The translations under genes were made by a program, and so were the position numbers. The notes beneath the pieces are model-generated. The model ran no database searches. It saw only the letters and a list, made by a program, of their open reading frames with translations, and was not told where the DNA came from. 64,000 nucleotides of DNA, taken from assembly GCF_027587175.1 (NCBI RefSeq), contig NZ_JAPCID010000031.1, forward strand, positions 1-64,000, written 5' to 3'. This document shows positions 43,338-51,760 of the stretch, one piece after another. The DNA comes from Solirubrobacter deserti. GTDB taxonomy: Bacteria; Actinomycetota; Thermoleophilia; Solirubrobacterales; Solirubrobacteraceae. How positions within the stretch are numbered: position 1 is the stretch's first letter; the number at the start of each line of letters is the position of its first letter.

Positions 43338-43975
43338 CAGGACGCGTCCTGGACGAGCAGCGCGACCTGCACGCGGTTCTCGACCTCCAGCTTCACGAGC
43401 AGCCGCGACACGTGCGCCTTCACGGTCGCGACGCTCATGTGCAGCCGGGACCCGATGTCGGCGTTCGAGCAGCCCAGGCCGACGAGGTCGGCGACCTCGC
43501 GCTCCCGGGCGCTGAGCGTCTCCAGCCGCGTGCGCGCGGTCTCCCGGCGGCCGCCGTCGTCGGCGACGAGCGCGATCAGGCGCCGGGTGACGGCCGGTGA
43601 CAGTGTTCCCTCGCCCGCGTGCACGTGCTCGATCGCGCGCACGATCTCCGGCGGCGGCGTGTCCTTGAGCAGGAATCCGGCCGCGCCCGCCCGCAGCGCC
43701 CGCAGGACCAGCTCGTCGGCGTCGAACGTGGTCAACACGATCACCTCGGGCGGCGAGGGCTGGGCGCGCAGCAGGCGCGTGGCCTCGATGCCGTCGAGCA
43801 GCGGCATGCGGATGTCCATCAGCACGACGTCCGGGTGGTGGCTGTCGACGGCGGCCAGCACGCCGCGGCCGTCGTCGGTCTCGCCGACGACGTCGATCTG
43901 CGGCGCGCCCGCGAGCATCATGCGCAGCCCGCTGCGCACGAGCGCGTCGTCGTCGACGAGCAGGACGCGGATCAC
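43337..43975 (-). CDS. Response regulator, NarL/LuxR family
   Basis: The 212-residue regulator begins at GTG 43975, overlapping the kinase stop (GTGA). The receiver domain has the acidic pocket LLVDDD, phospho-acceptor Asp54 in VLMDIRMP, a Thr in LTTFD and Lys in LLKDT. The C-terminal LuxR helix-turn-helix reads LSAREREVADLVGLGCSNADIGSRLHMSVATVKAHVSRLL. It is probably phosphorylated by the adjacent kinase and then binds DNA, perhaps the 108-base gap in front of the divergent ABC exporter. Confidence 0.93.
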   Translation of the reverse strand: MIRVLLVDDDALVRSGLRMMLAGAPQIDVVGETDDGRGVLAAVDSHHPDVVLMDIRMPLLDGIEATRLLRAQPSPPEVIVLTTFDADELVLRALRAGAAGFLLKDTPPPEIVRAIEHVHAGEGTLSPAVTRRLIALVADDGGRRETARTRLETLSAREREVADLVGLGCSNADIGSRLHMSVATVKAHVSRLLVKLEVENRVQVALLVQDAS

Positions 43976-45138
43976 GTCCACGGCAGCACCGCCCGCAGCA
44001 CGAAGTCGCCGCGCGGATTCGGGCCGCACTCCAGCGAGCCGCCCGCGAGCTCCACCCGCTCGGTCAAGCCGATCAGGCCGCTGCCCCCGGGCGCGGCGGG
44101 CGGCGCGAGGGCCGACTTGCGCGACACGACCTCGACCACCAACGACGAGTCCGACGGTCCCACGGTGACCTCGACGGCGGCCGCGGGGGCGTGCTTGCGC
44201 GCGTTCGTCAGTCCTTCCTGGACGATGCGGTAGGCCGTGCGGCCGACCATCACCTCGCCGCCGGAAGCCTCGACCCGCGAGCGCACGTGCATGCCGGCGG
44301 CGCGCGACTCCTCGATCAGCGCCGGGATCGCGTCCACGGTGGGCTGCGGCGGAGCGGTCACGCCGTCGCCCGTGCGCAGGACGCCGATCACGTGGCGCAG
44401 GTCGCGCAACGCGTCAGTCGCGGTCTGGCGGATCACGCCCGCGGCCTGCTCGATCTCCTCGGGCGTCGCGTCCGGCCGGAACTCCAGTGCCCCGGCGTGG
44501 ACGCTCAGCAGCGACAGGCGGTGCGCCAGCACGTCGTGCATCTCACCGGCGATCCGACGCCGCTCCGTCTCCCGCGCCGCCTCCACGTGCGCGCGCTGCT
44601 CGGCTTCGGCCTTCTCCGCCCGCTCGTGGGCCGTGAGCAGCAGATCACGCTGGGCGCGGGTGAACAGTCCCCACGGCACGACCACGAGCGGGAACAGCAC
44701 CGCGAACGCGAGGTCGATGACCATCGGCAGCTCGGGGTCGTCGAAGACGACCGAGTAGACGATGCCGATCAGGCAGCTCAGGATCACCGAGATCACGATC
44801 TGCCTGCGGGTGCCGCGCAGCGCGAGGTTGAACAGGGCGATCAGCCCGGGGCCGGCGGCCATGGCGGAGAACGCGCCGACCGGCGTCAGCAGCAGAAAGA
44901 CGAGCCACGGACGGCGGCGGCGCCACCACAGCGGGATGAAGCAGAGCACGCCGACGACGAAGTCGAGGTTCACCTGCTGCTCGGTGCGGTAGTGCTCGGT
45001 CCCCCCGAGCGCGACGAGTCCGACGAACGCGCCGACCGCGAGCATCGACGCGTCCACGATCCAGTCGCGCGTCGTGCGCCTGGACGACCCCGACTCGGCC
45101 AGCACGCCGGGAAGCATCGAGAACCGCGGACCGCTCAC
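43972..45138 (-). CDS. Sensor histidine kinase, DesK/NarX-like (HisKA_3)
   Basis: The start chosen (GTG 45138) gives 388 residues. The N-terminal 160 residues hold four to five membrane segments with almost no extracellular loop, as in intramembrane-sensing kinases. A coiled region leads to the HisKA_3 box ETERRRIAGEMHDVLAHRLSLLSVHAGAL with phospho-His201. The ATPase domain follows, with RIVQEGLTNARKHA (N box) and GGSGLIGLTERVELAGGSL (G boxes). It forms a pair with the overlapping regulator. The adjacent divergent ABC-2 exporter suggests that it senses membrane stress or a toxic compound. Confidence 0.9.
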   Translation of the reverse strand: MSGPRFSMLPGVLAESGSSRRTTRDWIVDASMLAVGAFVGLVALGGTEHYRTEQQVNLDFVVGVLCFIPLWWRRRRPWLVFLLLTPVGAFSAMAAGPGLIALFNLALRGTRRQIVISVILSCLIGIVYSVVFDDPELPMVIDLAFAVLFPLVVVPWGLFTRAQRDLLLTAHERAEKAEAEQRAHVEAARETERRRIAGEMHDVLAHRLSLLSVHAGALEFRPDATPEEIEQAAGVIRQTATDALRDLRHVIGVLRTGDGVTAPPQPTVDAIPALIEESRAAGMHVRSRVEASGGEVMVGRTAYRIVQEGLTNARKHAPAAAVEVTVGPSDSSLVVEVVSRKSALAPPAAPGGSGLIGLTERVELAGGSLECGPNPRGDFVLRAVLPWT

Positions 45139-45246
45139 GACCGCAAGCGTACGCCCGCGCGCGGAGCAGCACCCCCTACTGAAGTCGATCCACCCACCGA
45201 CGAGGGACCGATGGCGCACGGACCGCCGCGGCCGATCCTCCGGGCC

Positions 45247-46128
45247 ATGATCGAAGCGACAGGACTGACGAAGCGCCTGGGAGGGCGCACCGTGGTCAGC
45301 GACGTGTCGTTCCGCTGCGAGCCGGGCACCGTCACCGGCTTCCTGGGACCGAACGGCGCCGGCAAGACCACGACGATGCGGATGGTGGTCGGGCTTTCGA
45401 CGCCCGACGCCGGCGCCTCCCGCGTGCTCGACCGCCGCTACCACGACATCCCCAACCCGGGTCGGCACGTCGGCGTGTTGCTCGACGCGTCCGCCCAGCA
45501 CCCCGGCCGCAGCGGCCGCGAGGCGTTGGCCATCAGCGCCCAGATGATGGGCGTGCCGGAGTCCCGCGTGACCGAGCTGCTCGCGCTGGTCGGGCTCGAC
45601 GACAGCGCGGCGAAGAAGCGCGTGCGCCAGTACTCGCTCGGCATGCGCCAGCGCCTCGGGCTCGCGCACGCCCTGCTCGGCGATCCGCAGGTGCTGATCC
45701 TCGACGAGCCCGCCAACGGCCTGGACCCCGAAGGCATCCGCTGGATGCGCGGCCTGCTGCGCGACTTCGCCGACCGCGGCGGCACCGTGTTCCTCTCCAG
45801 CCACCTCCTGAGCGAGGTCGAGGCGGTCGCCGACCGCCTGCTGATCATCGGCCAAGGCAAGATCGTCGCCGACGGCACGCGCGACGAGCTGCTCGCCGGC
45901 ACCGGCGTGCTGGTGCGCGCCACCGACCCGCGCGAGCTCGAGAACGCGCTTCACAGCGCCGGCCTCGCCGCGCAGGCACTCGAGGACGGCGCGTTCGTCG
46001 TCGACGCCGACCCGGAGGCGATCGGCCGCGCCGCGCTCACCGGTGGCGTCGTGCTCACCCACCTGGCGCCCGCCGAGGGCGCCGGGCTCGAGACCCTGTT
46101 CTTCCAGCTCACGGAGACCCCGGCATGA
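45247..46128 (+). CDS. ABC-2 type exporter, ATP-binding subunit (second system)
   Basis: This 293-residue ATPase has Walker A GPNGAGKTT (34-42), signature YSLGMRQRL (129-137) and Walker B VLILDEPANGLDP (149-161). It is clearly paralogous to the ATPase at 1639-2544, sharing the unusual HPGRSGR and GIRWMRGLLRDF segments. The ATG at 45247 matches the family N-terminus. It overlaps the permease gene by 4 bases and faces the histidine-kinase operon. It is likely a drug or lipid exporter induced by the two-component system. Confidence 0.9.
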   Translation: MIEATGLTKRLGGRTVVSDVSFRCEPGTVTGFLGPNGAGKTTTMRMVVGLSTPDAGASRVLDRRYHDIPNPGRHVGVLLDASAQHPGRSGREALAISAQMMGVPESRVTELLALVGLDDSAAKKRVRQYSLGMRQRLGLAHALLGDPQVLILDEPANGLDPEGIRWMRGLLRDFADRGGTVFLSSHLLSEVEAVADRLLIIGQGKIVADGTRDELLAGTGVLVRATDPRELENALHSAGLAAQALEDGAFVVDADPEAIGRAALTGGVVLTHLAPAEGAGLETLFFQLTETPA

Positions 46129-46853
46129 ACCCCGCGATTCCCTTCCCGAAGCTCACGTTCGTCGAACTGCGCAAGATGGTCGACACCCGCGCCGGCTTCT
46201 GGCTGCAGGTCGCGACCGCCGTGATCACCATCGCCGCCGTGGTCCTCGTCGGAATCGTCGGCGAGGACACGGACCGCACGCTGCGCAGCATGCTGTCGGT
46301 GGCCGTCGCGCCCGCGACCATCCTGCTGCCGATCATCGGCATCCTGTTGGTCTCTTCAGAGTGGACGCAGCGCACCGCGCTGATCACATTCACGCTCGTG
46401 CCCAAACGGCTGCGGGTGATCAACGCCAAGGTCGCGGCCGGCCTCGTGCTCGGCGTGATCGTGTTCGCGATCGCCGTCGTGGTCGCGCTCGCCGCGACCG
46501 CCGCGTTCGGTGGCGACTTCGAGCTCGGCGCCGCCGTGTTCGGCCAGACCGCGGTCGTCGTGCTCACCGGCATGCTGATCGGCATCGGCTTCGGCGCGGC
46601 GTTCCTGAGCTCGGCGCCGGCGATCGTCCTCTACTTCGCGCTACCGCTCGCGCTCGGCATCCTCGGTGAGTTCAACTTCTTCGACGACATCGCCGAGTGG
46701 GTGGACACCGGCCGCACGACCACGCCGCTGATGGAGCACGCCGCGTCAGGCACCGAGTGGGCGCAGTTCGCCGTCTCGATGCTCGTGTGGATGGTGCTTC
46801 CCCTGGCGATCGGCATCTACCGGATCACCCGCGGCGAGATTCGCGCCGCTTAA
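46125..46853 (+). CDS. ABC-2 type exporter, permease subunit (second system)
   Basis: The 242-residue protein has six hydrophobic segments and the ABC-2 opening FVELRKMVDTRAGFWLQV. SSEWTQRTALITFTLVPKRLRVINAK after the second span is the equivalent of NEFRHGTI in the first exporter. It is coupled to its ATPase by a 4-base overlap and ends just before a strong bidirectional terminator. The substrate is unknown. Confidence 0.87.
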   Translation: MNPAIPFPKLTFVELRKMVDTRAGFWLQVATAVITIAAVVLVGIVGEDTDRTLRSMLSVAVAPATILLPIIGILLVSSEWTQRTALITFTLVPKRLRVINAKVAAGLVLGVIVFAIAVVVALAATAAFGGDFELGAAVFGQTAVVVLTGMLIGIGFGAAFLSSAPAIVLYFALPLALGILGEFNFFDDIAEWVDTGRTTTPLMEHAASGTEWAQFAVSMLVWMVLPLAIGIYRITRGEIRAA

Positions 46854-46856
46854 ACG

Positions 46857-46895
46857 CGAAAGGACCCGCACGGGAGCTCCGTGCGGGCCCTTTCG
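46857..46895. terminator. Bidirectional terminator between the ABC exporter and rpsD
   Basis: CGAAAGGACCCGCACGG (46857-46873) pairs with CCGTGCGGGCCCTTTCG (46879-46895) with a single A-C mismatch and a 5-base loop. The outer AAAGG and CCTTT parts provide A/T tracts on both strands, so it can serve the convergent permease and rpsD genes. Confidence 0.88.
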
Positions 46896-46906
46896 GCGTT
46901 GCGGTT

Positions 46907-47530
46907 CTAGACGCGCGAGTAGAGCTCGACGATCAGCTGTTCGTTGACGGGCGCGTTGATGTCCATGCGCTCCGGCAGCCGCAGCACCTTGCCCTCCAGC
47001 GCGTCGAAGTCCGTCTGCAGCCAGCCGGCCACCGAGCCGGTGAGCTCCGTCGCCTGCGAGGCGGTCTCGCGGACCTTGTCCTTGACCTTGATGCTCTCGC
47101 CGGGCGAGACCAGGTAGGACGCGATGTCGACCTTCTTGCCGTCCACGAGCACGTGGCCGTGGTTGACGAACTGGCGGGCCTGGGCGCGGGTGCCGGCGAA
47201 GCCGAGCCGGTAGACGACGTTGTCCAGGCGACGCTCCAGGAGGCGCAGCAGCTCCTCGCCGGTCACGCCCTGCGCGCGGTTGGCCTTGTCCACGTAGATG
47301 CGGAACTGCTTCTCGCGCACGCCGTAGTAGCGCTTGGCCGTCTGCTTGGCACGCAGCTGCGTGTAGTAGACGGACTGCTTGCGGCGGCGGTTCGCGCCGT
47401 GCTGGCCGGGCGGGTTGTCGCCGCGGCGCTCGAGCGCCGACTTGCCATTGAGGGCGCGTTCACCCTTCAGGAAGAGCTCTACGCCCTCGCGGCGCGAGAG
47501 CTTTTCAACGGGTCCGGTATAGCGCCCCAT
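46907..47530 (-). CDS. rpsD: 30S ribosomal protein S4
   Basis: The 207-residue protein is an early-assembly 16S rRNA-binding protein. It matches S4: MGRYTGPVEKLSRREGVELFLKGERAL, KSALERRGDNPPGQHG, the S4 domain RRLDNVVYRLGFAGTRAQARQFVNHGHVLVDGKKV, and the C-terminal VNEQLIVELYSR. It lacks the N-terminal zinc cysteines found in some S4 proteins. It stands alone instead of lying in the rpsM-rpsK-rpsD-rpoA operon, with a structured leader upstream (see 47531-47638). Confidence 0.96.
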   Translation of the reverse strand: MGRYTGPVEKLSRREGVELFLKGERALNGKSALERRGDNPPGQHGANRRRKQSVYYTQLRAKQTAKRYYGVREKQFRIYVDKANRAQGVTGEELLRLLERRLDNVVYRLGFAGTRAQARQFVNHGHVLVDGKKVDIASYLVSPGESIKVKDKVRETASQATELTGSVAGWLQTDFDALEGKVLRLPERMDINAPVNEQLIVELYSRV

Positions 47531-47550
47531 GGTCTCCTACAGGTCTCCTA
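47531..47550 (-). promoter_or_regulatory. Duplicated ribosome-binding site of rpsD
   Basis: On the minus strand the nonamer TAGGAGACC occurs twice, directly before the ATG (47531-47539) and again 11 bases further upstream (47542-47550). Both contain AGGAG. The nearer copy is close to the start codon, so the farther one could be the better spaced initiation site or a decoy that takes part in control. Confidence 0.6.
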
Positions 47551-47596
47551 ATGCTGATCGAAAGTCGGCCGCTCAGGGTAGCAACGGGGCCGCGCC

Positions 47597-47638
47597 TGGG
47601 GTCAGGACCCCATACGGGGTCCGAATGGACACTCGTCC
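47597..47638. repeat. Overlapping palindromes in the rpsD leader
   Basis: Four short palindromes overlap: TGGGGTC-AG-GACCCCA (47597-47612), GGACCCC-ATAC-GGGGTCC (47605-47622), GTCC-GAAT-GGAC (47619-47630) and GGAC-ACTC-GTCC (47627-47638). They are mutually exclusive as RNA hairpins. The GGGGTC..GACCCC unit is the same type as the repeat before rtcB (11000-11082). This could be a mobile palindromic element or a regulatory leader of rpsD. Confidence 0.65.
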
Positions 47639-47675
47639 TATTCAGGCGGGGCAATCACTAAAGCATGATGACGAC

Positions 47676-47924
47676 ATGGGTCAGGTCATCACGCTTCCGA
47701 AGCAGAAGCGCTCCAAGGTCGAGATCACCGAGGATCGCCGCCACGCCATTGTCACCGGCCTGTGCGCCCTGGTGTTCCTGCTGGGCTTCTTCATCGCCGG
47801 TCCGGCGCTCGCGATCTACGCCTTCGGCTTCGCCACGACGTCGCACCTCGGCTCGGCCGCGGCCTGCGTCGGCGGCCTGCTCGTGACCTGGGCGATCACG
47901 CGCCAGGCCTACAAGCACATCTAG
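47676..47924 (+). CDS. Small two-span membrane protein
   Basis: The ATG at 47676 gives 82 residues with a basic N-terminus (QVITLPKQKRSKVEITEDRRH) and two hydrophobic segments (IVTGLCALVFLLGFFIAGPALAIYAF in part, and SAAACVGGLLVTWAI). No family is recognised. It is divergent from rpsD, and its stop codon overlaps the convergent GGDEF-EAL gene by 4 bases. The function is unknown. Confidence 0.55.
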   Translation: MGQVITLPKQKRSKVEITEDRRHAIVTGLCALVFLLGFFIAGPALAIYAFGFATTSHLGSAAACVGGLLVTWAITRQAYKHI

Positions 47925-50446
47925 GCGGCCAGCCGGGGCGCCGCCGCTGACGGGCGTCCCAGGAAGTAGCCCTGGCCGAGGCCCGCGTTCATCTCGCGCA
48001 GCGCGGCGAGCTGGGCCGAGGTCTCGATGCCCTCGGCGATGACCTCGAGCTCGAGCGTCTTGGCCAGGTCGACGATCATGCCGACGAAGCTGGACTCGCG
48101 GCGGCCGGAGGTGAGCCCGTCGATGAACGGCTTGGCGATCTTGAGCGTGTCCAGCGGCAGCGAGTGCAGGTAGGACAGCGAGCTGTAGCCCGTGCCGAAG
48201 TCGTCGAGCGCGATCTTGACGCCGAGCGCGCGCAGCTCGTGGAAGCGCTCCACGGACGCGGCGGCCAGCAGCTGGGACTCGGTGATCTCGATCACGAGCT
48301 GCTGCGGGTCGATCCCGGACTCCCTGATGCAAGCGAGGACGTTCTTGACCAGGTCCGGGTCGCGCAGTTCGGCGACGGACAGGTTCACGTGCATGCGCAG
48401 CGGCTCGACGCCCGGCTCGGTCTCGGCGTCCTGCCAGCGGCGCGCCTGCCGGCACGCCTCGCGCAGCACGTAGCGGCCGAGCGGGACGATCAGGCCGGTC
48501 TCCTCGGCCAGCGGCACGAAGTCACCGGGCGGGACGAGCCCGCGGGACGGGTGCTCCCAGCGCACGAGCGCCTCGGCGGCGACGATGCGGCCGGAGTCCA
48601 GCGCGACGATCGGCTGGTACTGGACGATCATCTGCTCGCGCTCGATCGCCTTCGCCAGCTCCTCCTTGAGGTCGTGGCGGCGCAGGATCGCGGCGGCCAT
48701 CTGCGGCTCGAACAGCTCGAAGCGCGCCTTGCCCTTGGACTTGGCCTGGTACATCGCGACGTCGGCGTTGCGGATGAGCTCGTCGCCGTCGCCGCCGGAC
48801 TGGTGCGAGGAGGCGAGGCCGACGGACAGGTGCACCGAGACCAGCTCGGTGCCGGCCTCGACGGGCAGCTCGAACGCCTTCAGGATGCGGCGCGCGACGG
48901 CGCGGCCGTCCACCAGCGGGTCGCCGACGCCCGGGATCATCACGGCGAACTCGTCACCGCCGAGGCGGGCGATCGTGTCCTCGGGGCGCACGCACTCGCG
49001 CATGCGCTTGGCCACGGAGACCAGCAGCGCGTCGCCGACGTGGTGGCCGAGCGAGTCGTTGATCGTCTTGAAGTCGTCGACGTCCACGAACAGCACCGCG
49101 GCCGCGCCGTCGTCGGCGAGCTCCTCACGCACGCGCTCCATGAACAGCGTGCGGTTCGGCAGGTCGGTGAGCGGGTCGTGGTAGGCCTGGTGGTGCAGCT
49201 GCTCCTGCAGCGACTCGAGCTTGTTGACGGCCTGCTCGAGCCGGTCGTACTGGAGCGCGACGGCCGCGTTGTTGGCCAGGGCCTCCAGCAGGCGCAGATC
49301 GTCGGCGCCGAACGAGCGCTCCAGGCCGACGCGGTTGGCGAGCATGATCGTGCCGATCGTGCGCTCCTCGCCCGGGAGCATCGCGATCATCGCGTGCCGG
49401 ATCCCGCGCGACTGCAGGTGCGCGCGCAGGTGCGGCGAGCCGAACGGCGGCGTGAGGCTGATGGCGGGACGGTCGGCGTCGACGAAGCCCGCGAGCTCCT
49501 CGGCGATCGCCTTGTCGGCCGGCTCCATCGAGGTGCGCAGGTCGCCCGGGCCGTGCGTGGTGCGCAGCGGGTCGCCGTCGGAGGTGTGCAGCAGGACCTC
49601 GGCGACGTCGGCGTTGAAGGCCTCCAGGGAGCGGGCGAGCAGCGCCTCGAGCGCTTCGGCGACCTCGGGGGAGCGCGACAGCGTGCGGTTTGCGTCGTAC
49701 AGGAATTCCAGCCGCTCGTGGCGCTGGCGCTCGGAGATGTATGCGCGGTAGACGGCGAAGACGGTCAGCGCGGGGATCAGTAGCACCGGGACGGCGCGCG
49801 GGTCGGTGGCGACCACGAGCGCGGCGGCGATCGCGATGCTGGCGTTGATCAGCGTGACGAGCGCGTCGGTCGCGAACATCTGCGCGAGCATCGACGTGCT
49901 CGGGCGGCCCTCGGCGAACGCCATCGCGACGCCGAGCAGGACGATCGTCAGCGCGCCGGACGCGAGCGTCGCCGCGTACAAGCCGATCCATGTCTCCGGC
50001 TGCATCGCGTCGGCGCCGCCCGCGATCGCGTTCAGGATCGCCGCGGCGAGCGTGGCGGCGAGCGCCAGCTGCGCCAGGTTGAACAGCAGCTTGACGATCT
50101 CCAGGCGGCGGATCAGGCCGAGCACCACCAGGTGGCCGACGAGCGCGCCCATCACGAAGTCGTCGCCGGTCGCGAACACCAGGCCGAACACGAACGGCAG
50201 GTCGGCGAGGGAGAAGGAGTGCGCGCTGCGGCGGAAGCGGACGTGCACGACGCACAGCTCGGCGGCGGCGAACCCGAGCGCGACGGCCCACCACGGCAGG
50301 TGCGGCTCACCGTGCGGGACCGCGTTGTGCGTGACCAGCGCCCAGGCCACCGCGGCGACGACGCTCAGCGCGATCACGTACGTCCAGACCAGCAGTTCGC
50401 GTGGTGAGCGCGGCAGGCGGCGCACCAAGGTCGTCGACTCCTCCAT
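47921..50446 (-). CDS. Membrane GAF-GGDEF-EAL cyclic-di-GMP protein
   Basis: The 841-residue protein could make and break cyclic di-GMP. In order it has about eight N-terminal membrane segments (residues 20-230), a GAF-like domain (about 255-410, with FGADDLRLLEALANNAAVAL at its end), a GGDEF diguanylate cyclase with intact GGDEF at about 496, and an EAL phosphodiesterase with AAEALVRWEHP at about 621 and the conserved ITESQ, DDFGTGYSSLSYL and EVIAEGIET motifs. Both active sites appear complete, so either or both could work. The membrane sensor probably detects an unknown signal. Confidence 0.93.
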   Translation of the reverse strand: MEESTTLVRRLPRSPRELLVWTYVIALSVVAAVAWALVTHNAVPHGEPHLPWWAVALGFAAAELCVVHVRFRRSAHSFSLADLPFVFGLVFATGDDFVMGALVGHLVVLGLIRRLEIVKLLFNLAQLALAATLAAAILNAIAGGADAMQPETWIGLYAATLASGALTIVLLGVAMAFAEGRPSTSMLAQMFATDALVTLINASIAIAAALVVATDPRAVPVLLIPALTVFAVYRAYISERQRHERLEFLYDANRTLSRSPEVAEALEALLARSLEAFNADVAEVLLHTSDGDPLRTTHGPGDLRTSMEPADKAIAEELAGFVDADRPAISLTPPFGSPHLRAHLQSRGIRHAMIAMLPGEERTIGTIMLANRVGLERSFGADDLRLLEALANNAAVALQYDRLEQAVNKLESLQEQLHHQAYHDPLTDLPNRTLFMERVREELADDGAAAVLFVDVDDFKTINDSLGHHVGDALLVSVAKRMRECVRPEDTIARLGGDEFAVMIPGVGDPLVDGRAVARRILKAFELPVEAGTELVSVHLSVGLASSHQSGGDGDELIRNADVAMYQAKSKGKARFELFEPQMAAAILRRHDLKEELAKAIEREQMIVQYQPIVALDSGRIVAAEALVRWEHPSRGLVPPGDFVPLAEETGLIVPLGRYVLREACRQARRWQDAETEPGVEPLRMHVNLSVAELRDPDLVKNVLACIRESGIDPQQLVIEITESQLLAAASVERFHELRALGVKIALDDFGTGYSSLSYLHSLPLDTLKIAKPFIDGLTSGRRESSFVGMIVDLAKTLELEVIAEGIETSAQLAALREMNAGLGQGYFLGRPSAAAPRLAA

Positions 50447-50506
50447 CGTTTCTGTTCATCGGCCGCAGCGCGAGGCTTCTTGACCATGTAGGCGTACGAT
50501 TGGTGG

Positions 50507-50725
50507 ATGGCACGCCTCGTACGGATGGACAAGACGGGACACACCACGCTGGCGGAATGGACCTCCGGTTCGGACGCCGCCGAGGCCGAGGCGCAGCTGC
50601 AAGCCGCGCTTGAGCAGGGGTATTACGCGGTCGTCACCCAGGGCGAGGGTCGCGCCGAGCAGGTCACGGCGCTCCCGCTCGACGCCGATCTGGTCATCCT
50701 GCGCCGCCCGATCGCGGGCGGGTGA
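50507..50725 (+). CDS. Small conserved-type protein of unknown function
   Basis: The 72-residue soluble protein reads MARLVRMDKTGHTTLAEWTS..DAAEAEAQLQAALEQGYYAVVTQ..AEQVTALPLDADLVILRRPIAGG. The pattern strand-helix-strand with the final LPLDADLVILRRPIAGG looks like a compact alpha/beta domain that I associate, without certainty, with small actinobacterial proteins. Its stop overlaps the next gene's GTG (GTGA). The function is unknown. Confidence 0.6.
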   Translation: MARLVRMDKTGHTTLAEWTSGSDAAEAEAQLQAALEQGYYAVVTQGEGRAEQVTALPLDADLVILRRPIAGG

Positions 50726-51345
50726 GCGCCGGGGCCCTCCCCGAGCGGGCGTCAGTTTCCTGGCGCCCACCCATGACGCCGGCGCGCCTACGTTTCTACG
50801 CGCGGGCGTGGACGGTGACGATGATCGCCCAGCTCGTGCCGATGGTCGGCGTGGGCGTGCTGCTGCTGTTCCTGCACCCGGTCGCGGCCGTCGTCGGGCT
50901 GATCCTGGTCGCGCACGCGTGGGCGATCGCGGAGCTGTACGCCAACCGCGGCGCGAAGGTCGTCAAGCCACGGGCGCGCGCGGGGGAGGAACCCGAACGC
51001 GTCGCCCTGGGCCTGCTCGGTGACCTCGTGGGCCACGAGGCGCGCGACCTGCACGCGCGCACCGGCCTGGTCATGGAGCGCGGCGCCTTGGGCGTCTGGC
51101 TCGTGGGCGAGGCGGGCGCACTGCTCGTCCGCGGCCGCCGCGTGCACTGCTGGTGCGTGCGCGTCCCGGAGCGCTCGCTGCCCTCCTGCGACCGCATCGC
51201 CCACCTCCTCCTGGCGTTGCGCGAGGACGAGGAGGGCTTCGCCACCGTGGCCAACCACGCCTTCGCGGGAGCCCGCTGGCGCGTCAGACGGCGCCTGCCC
51301 AAGCGCCAACGCCCCGCCCTGGACGCCGCCCGACGACCGGCGTAG
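50722..51345 (+). CDS. Membrane-anchored protein with C-terminal soluble domain
   Basis: The 207-residue protein (GTG start overlapping the upstream stop; MTPARLRF at 50773 is an alternative) has two hydrophobic segments near the N-terminus (VTMIAQLVPMVGVGVLLLFL and VAAVVGLILVAHAWAIAEL). A soluble domain of about 130 residues follows (VALGLLGDLVGHEARDLHARTGLVMERG..VWLVGEAGALLVRGRRVHCWCVRV). The basic end is RRRLPKRQRP. No family is recognised. It is likely coexpressed with the 72-residue protein upstream. Confidence 0.6.
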   Translation: MSAGALPERASVSWRPPMTPARLRFYARAWTVTMIAQLVPMVGVGVLLLFLHPVAAVVGLILVAHAWAIAELYANRGAKVVKPRARAGEEPERVALGLLGDLVGHEARDLHARTGLVMERGALGVWLVGEAGALLVRGRRVHCWCVRVPERSLPSCDRIAHLLLALREDEEGFATVANHAFAGARWRVRRRLPKRQRPALDAARRPA

Positions 51346-51543
51346 CGGCAAGGTCCCACGGCAGACGCCCGCGGATGGGCCCCCGGCGTGAGGCGCACCC
51401 GGCCACCACGGCAACGGCGCTCCTTCGCCCCGCGCTACCGCGGCGAGGAGGCGAGCCGTTCGACACGGTGGATAGTTCGACCCGTCAAAACTTCAGCCGA
51501 CGGGCCAAGGGAACACCGCCCGCGCGCGGGCACTATTCGGTCC

Positions 51544-51726
51544 ATGCTCAACCCGACCGCGACTGCTTCCGCCACCGCGCTGCCCGTGCGCCGGCTGGCC
51601 CTCGTGCCCACGTCCGGCCGCGGTGACGCCGCCGTGCGCCGCTATCGCCTCGCCCGCCTGCACCTCGAGGACCGCGAGATCGCGCGCGCCGAGCGCGTGG
51701 CGCACCTGAACCGTTCGCACGATTAG
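51544..51726 (+). CDS. Small hypothetical protein
   Basis: A 60-residue frame starts at ATG 51544, is basic and ends HLEDREIARAERVAHLNRSHD with a likely helix. It has no membrane span or recognisable motif. Typical high-GC third-position use and a free upstream gap of about 200 bases make it plausible, but it could be a spurious frame. In that gap the heptamer GTTCGAC is repeated at 51458 and 51475. Confidence 0.4.
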   Translation: MLNPTATASATALPVRRLALVPTSGRGDAAVRRYRLARLHLEDREIARAERVAHLNRSHD

Positions 51727-51760
51727 GTCATCTTCAGCGGGGCGCGTTACATTTGCGCGC

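Noticed and set aside
43972-46062. A 696-codon frame joining the histidine kinase with a long N-terminal part
   Set aside because: The upstream part is antisense to the ABC ATPase gene and has shadow composition; the kinase starts near 45138.
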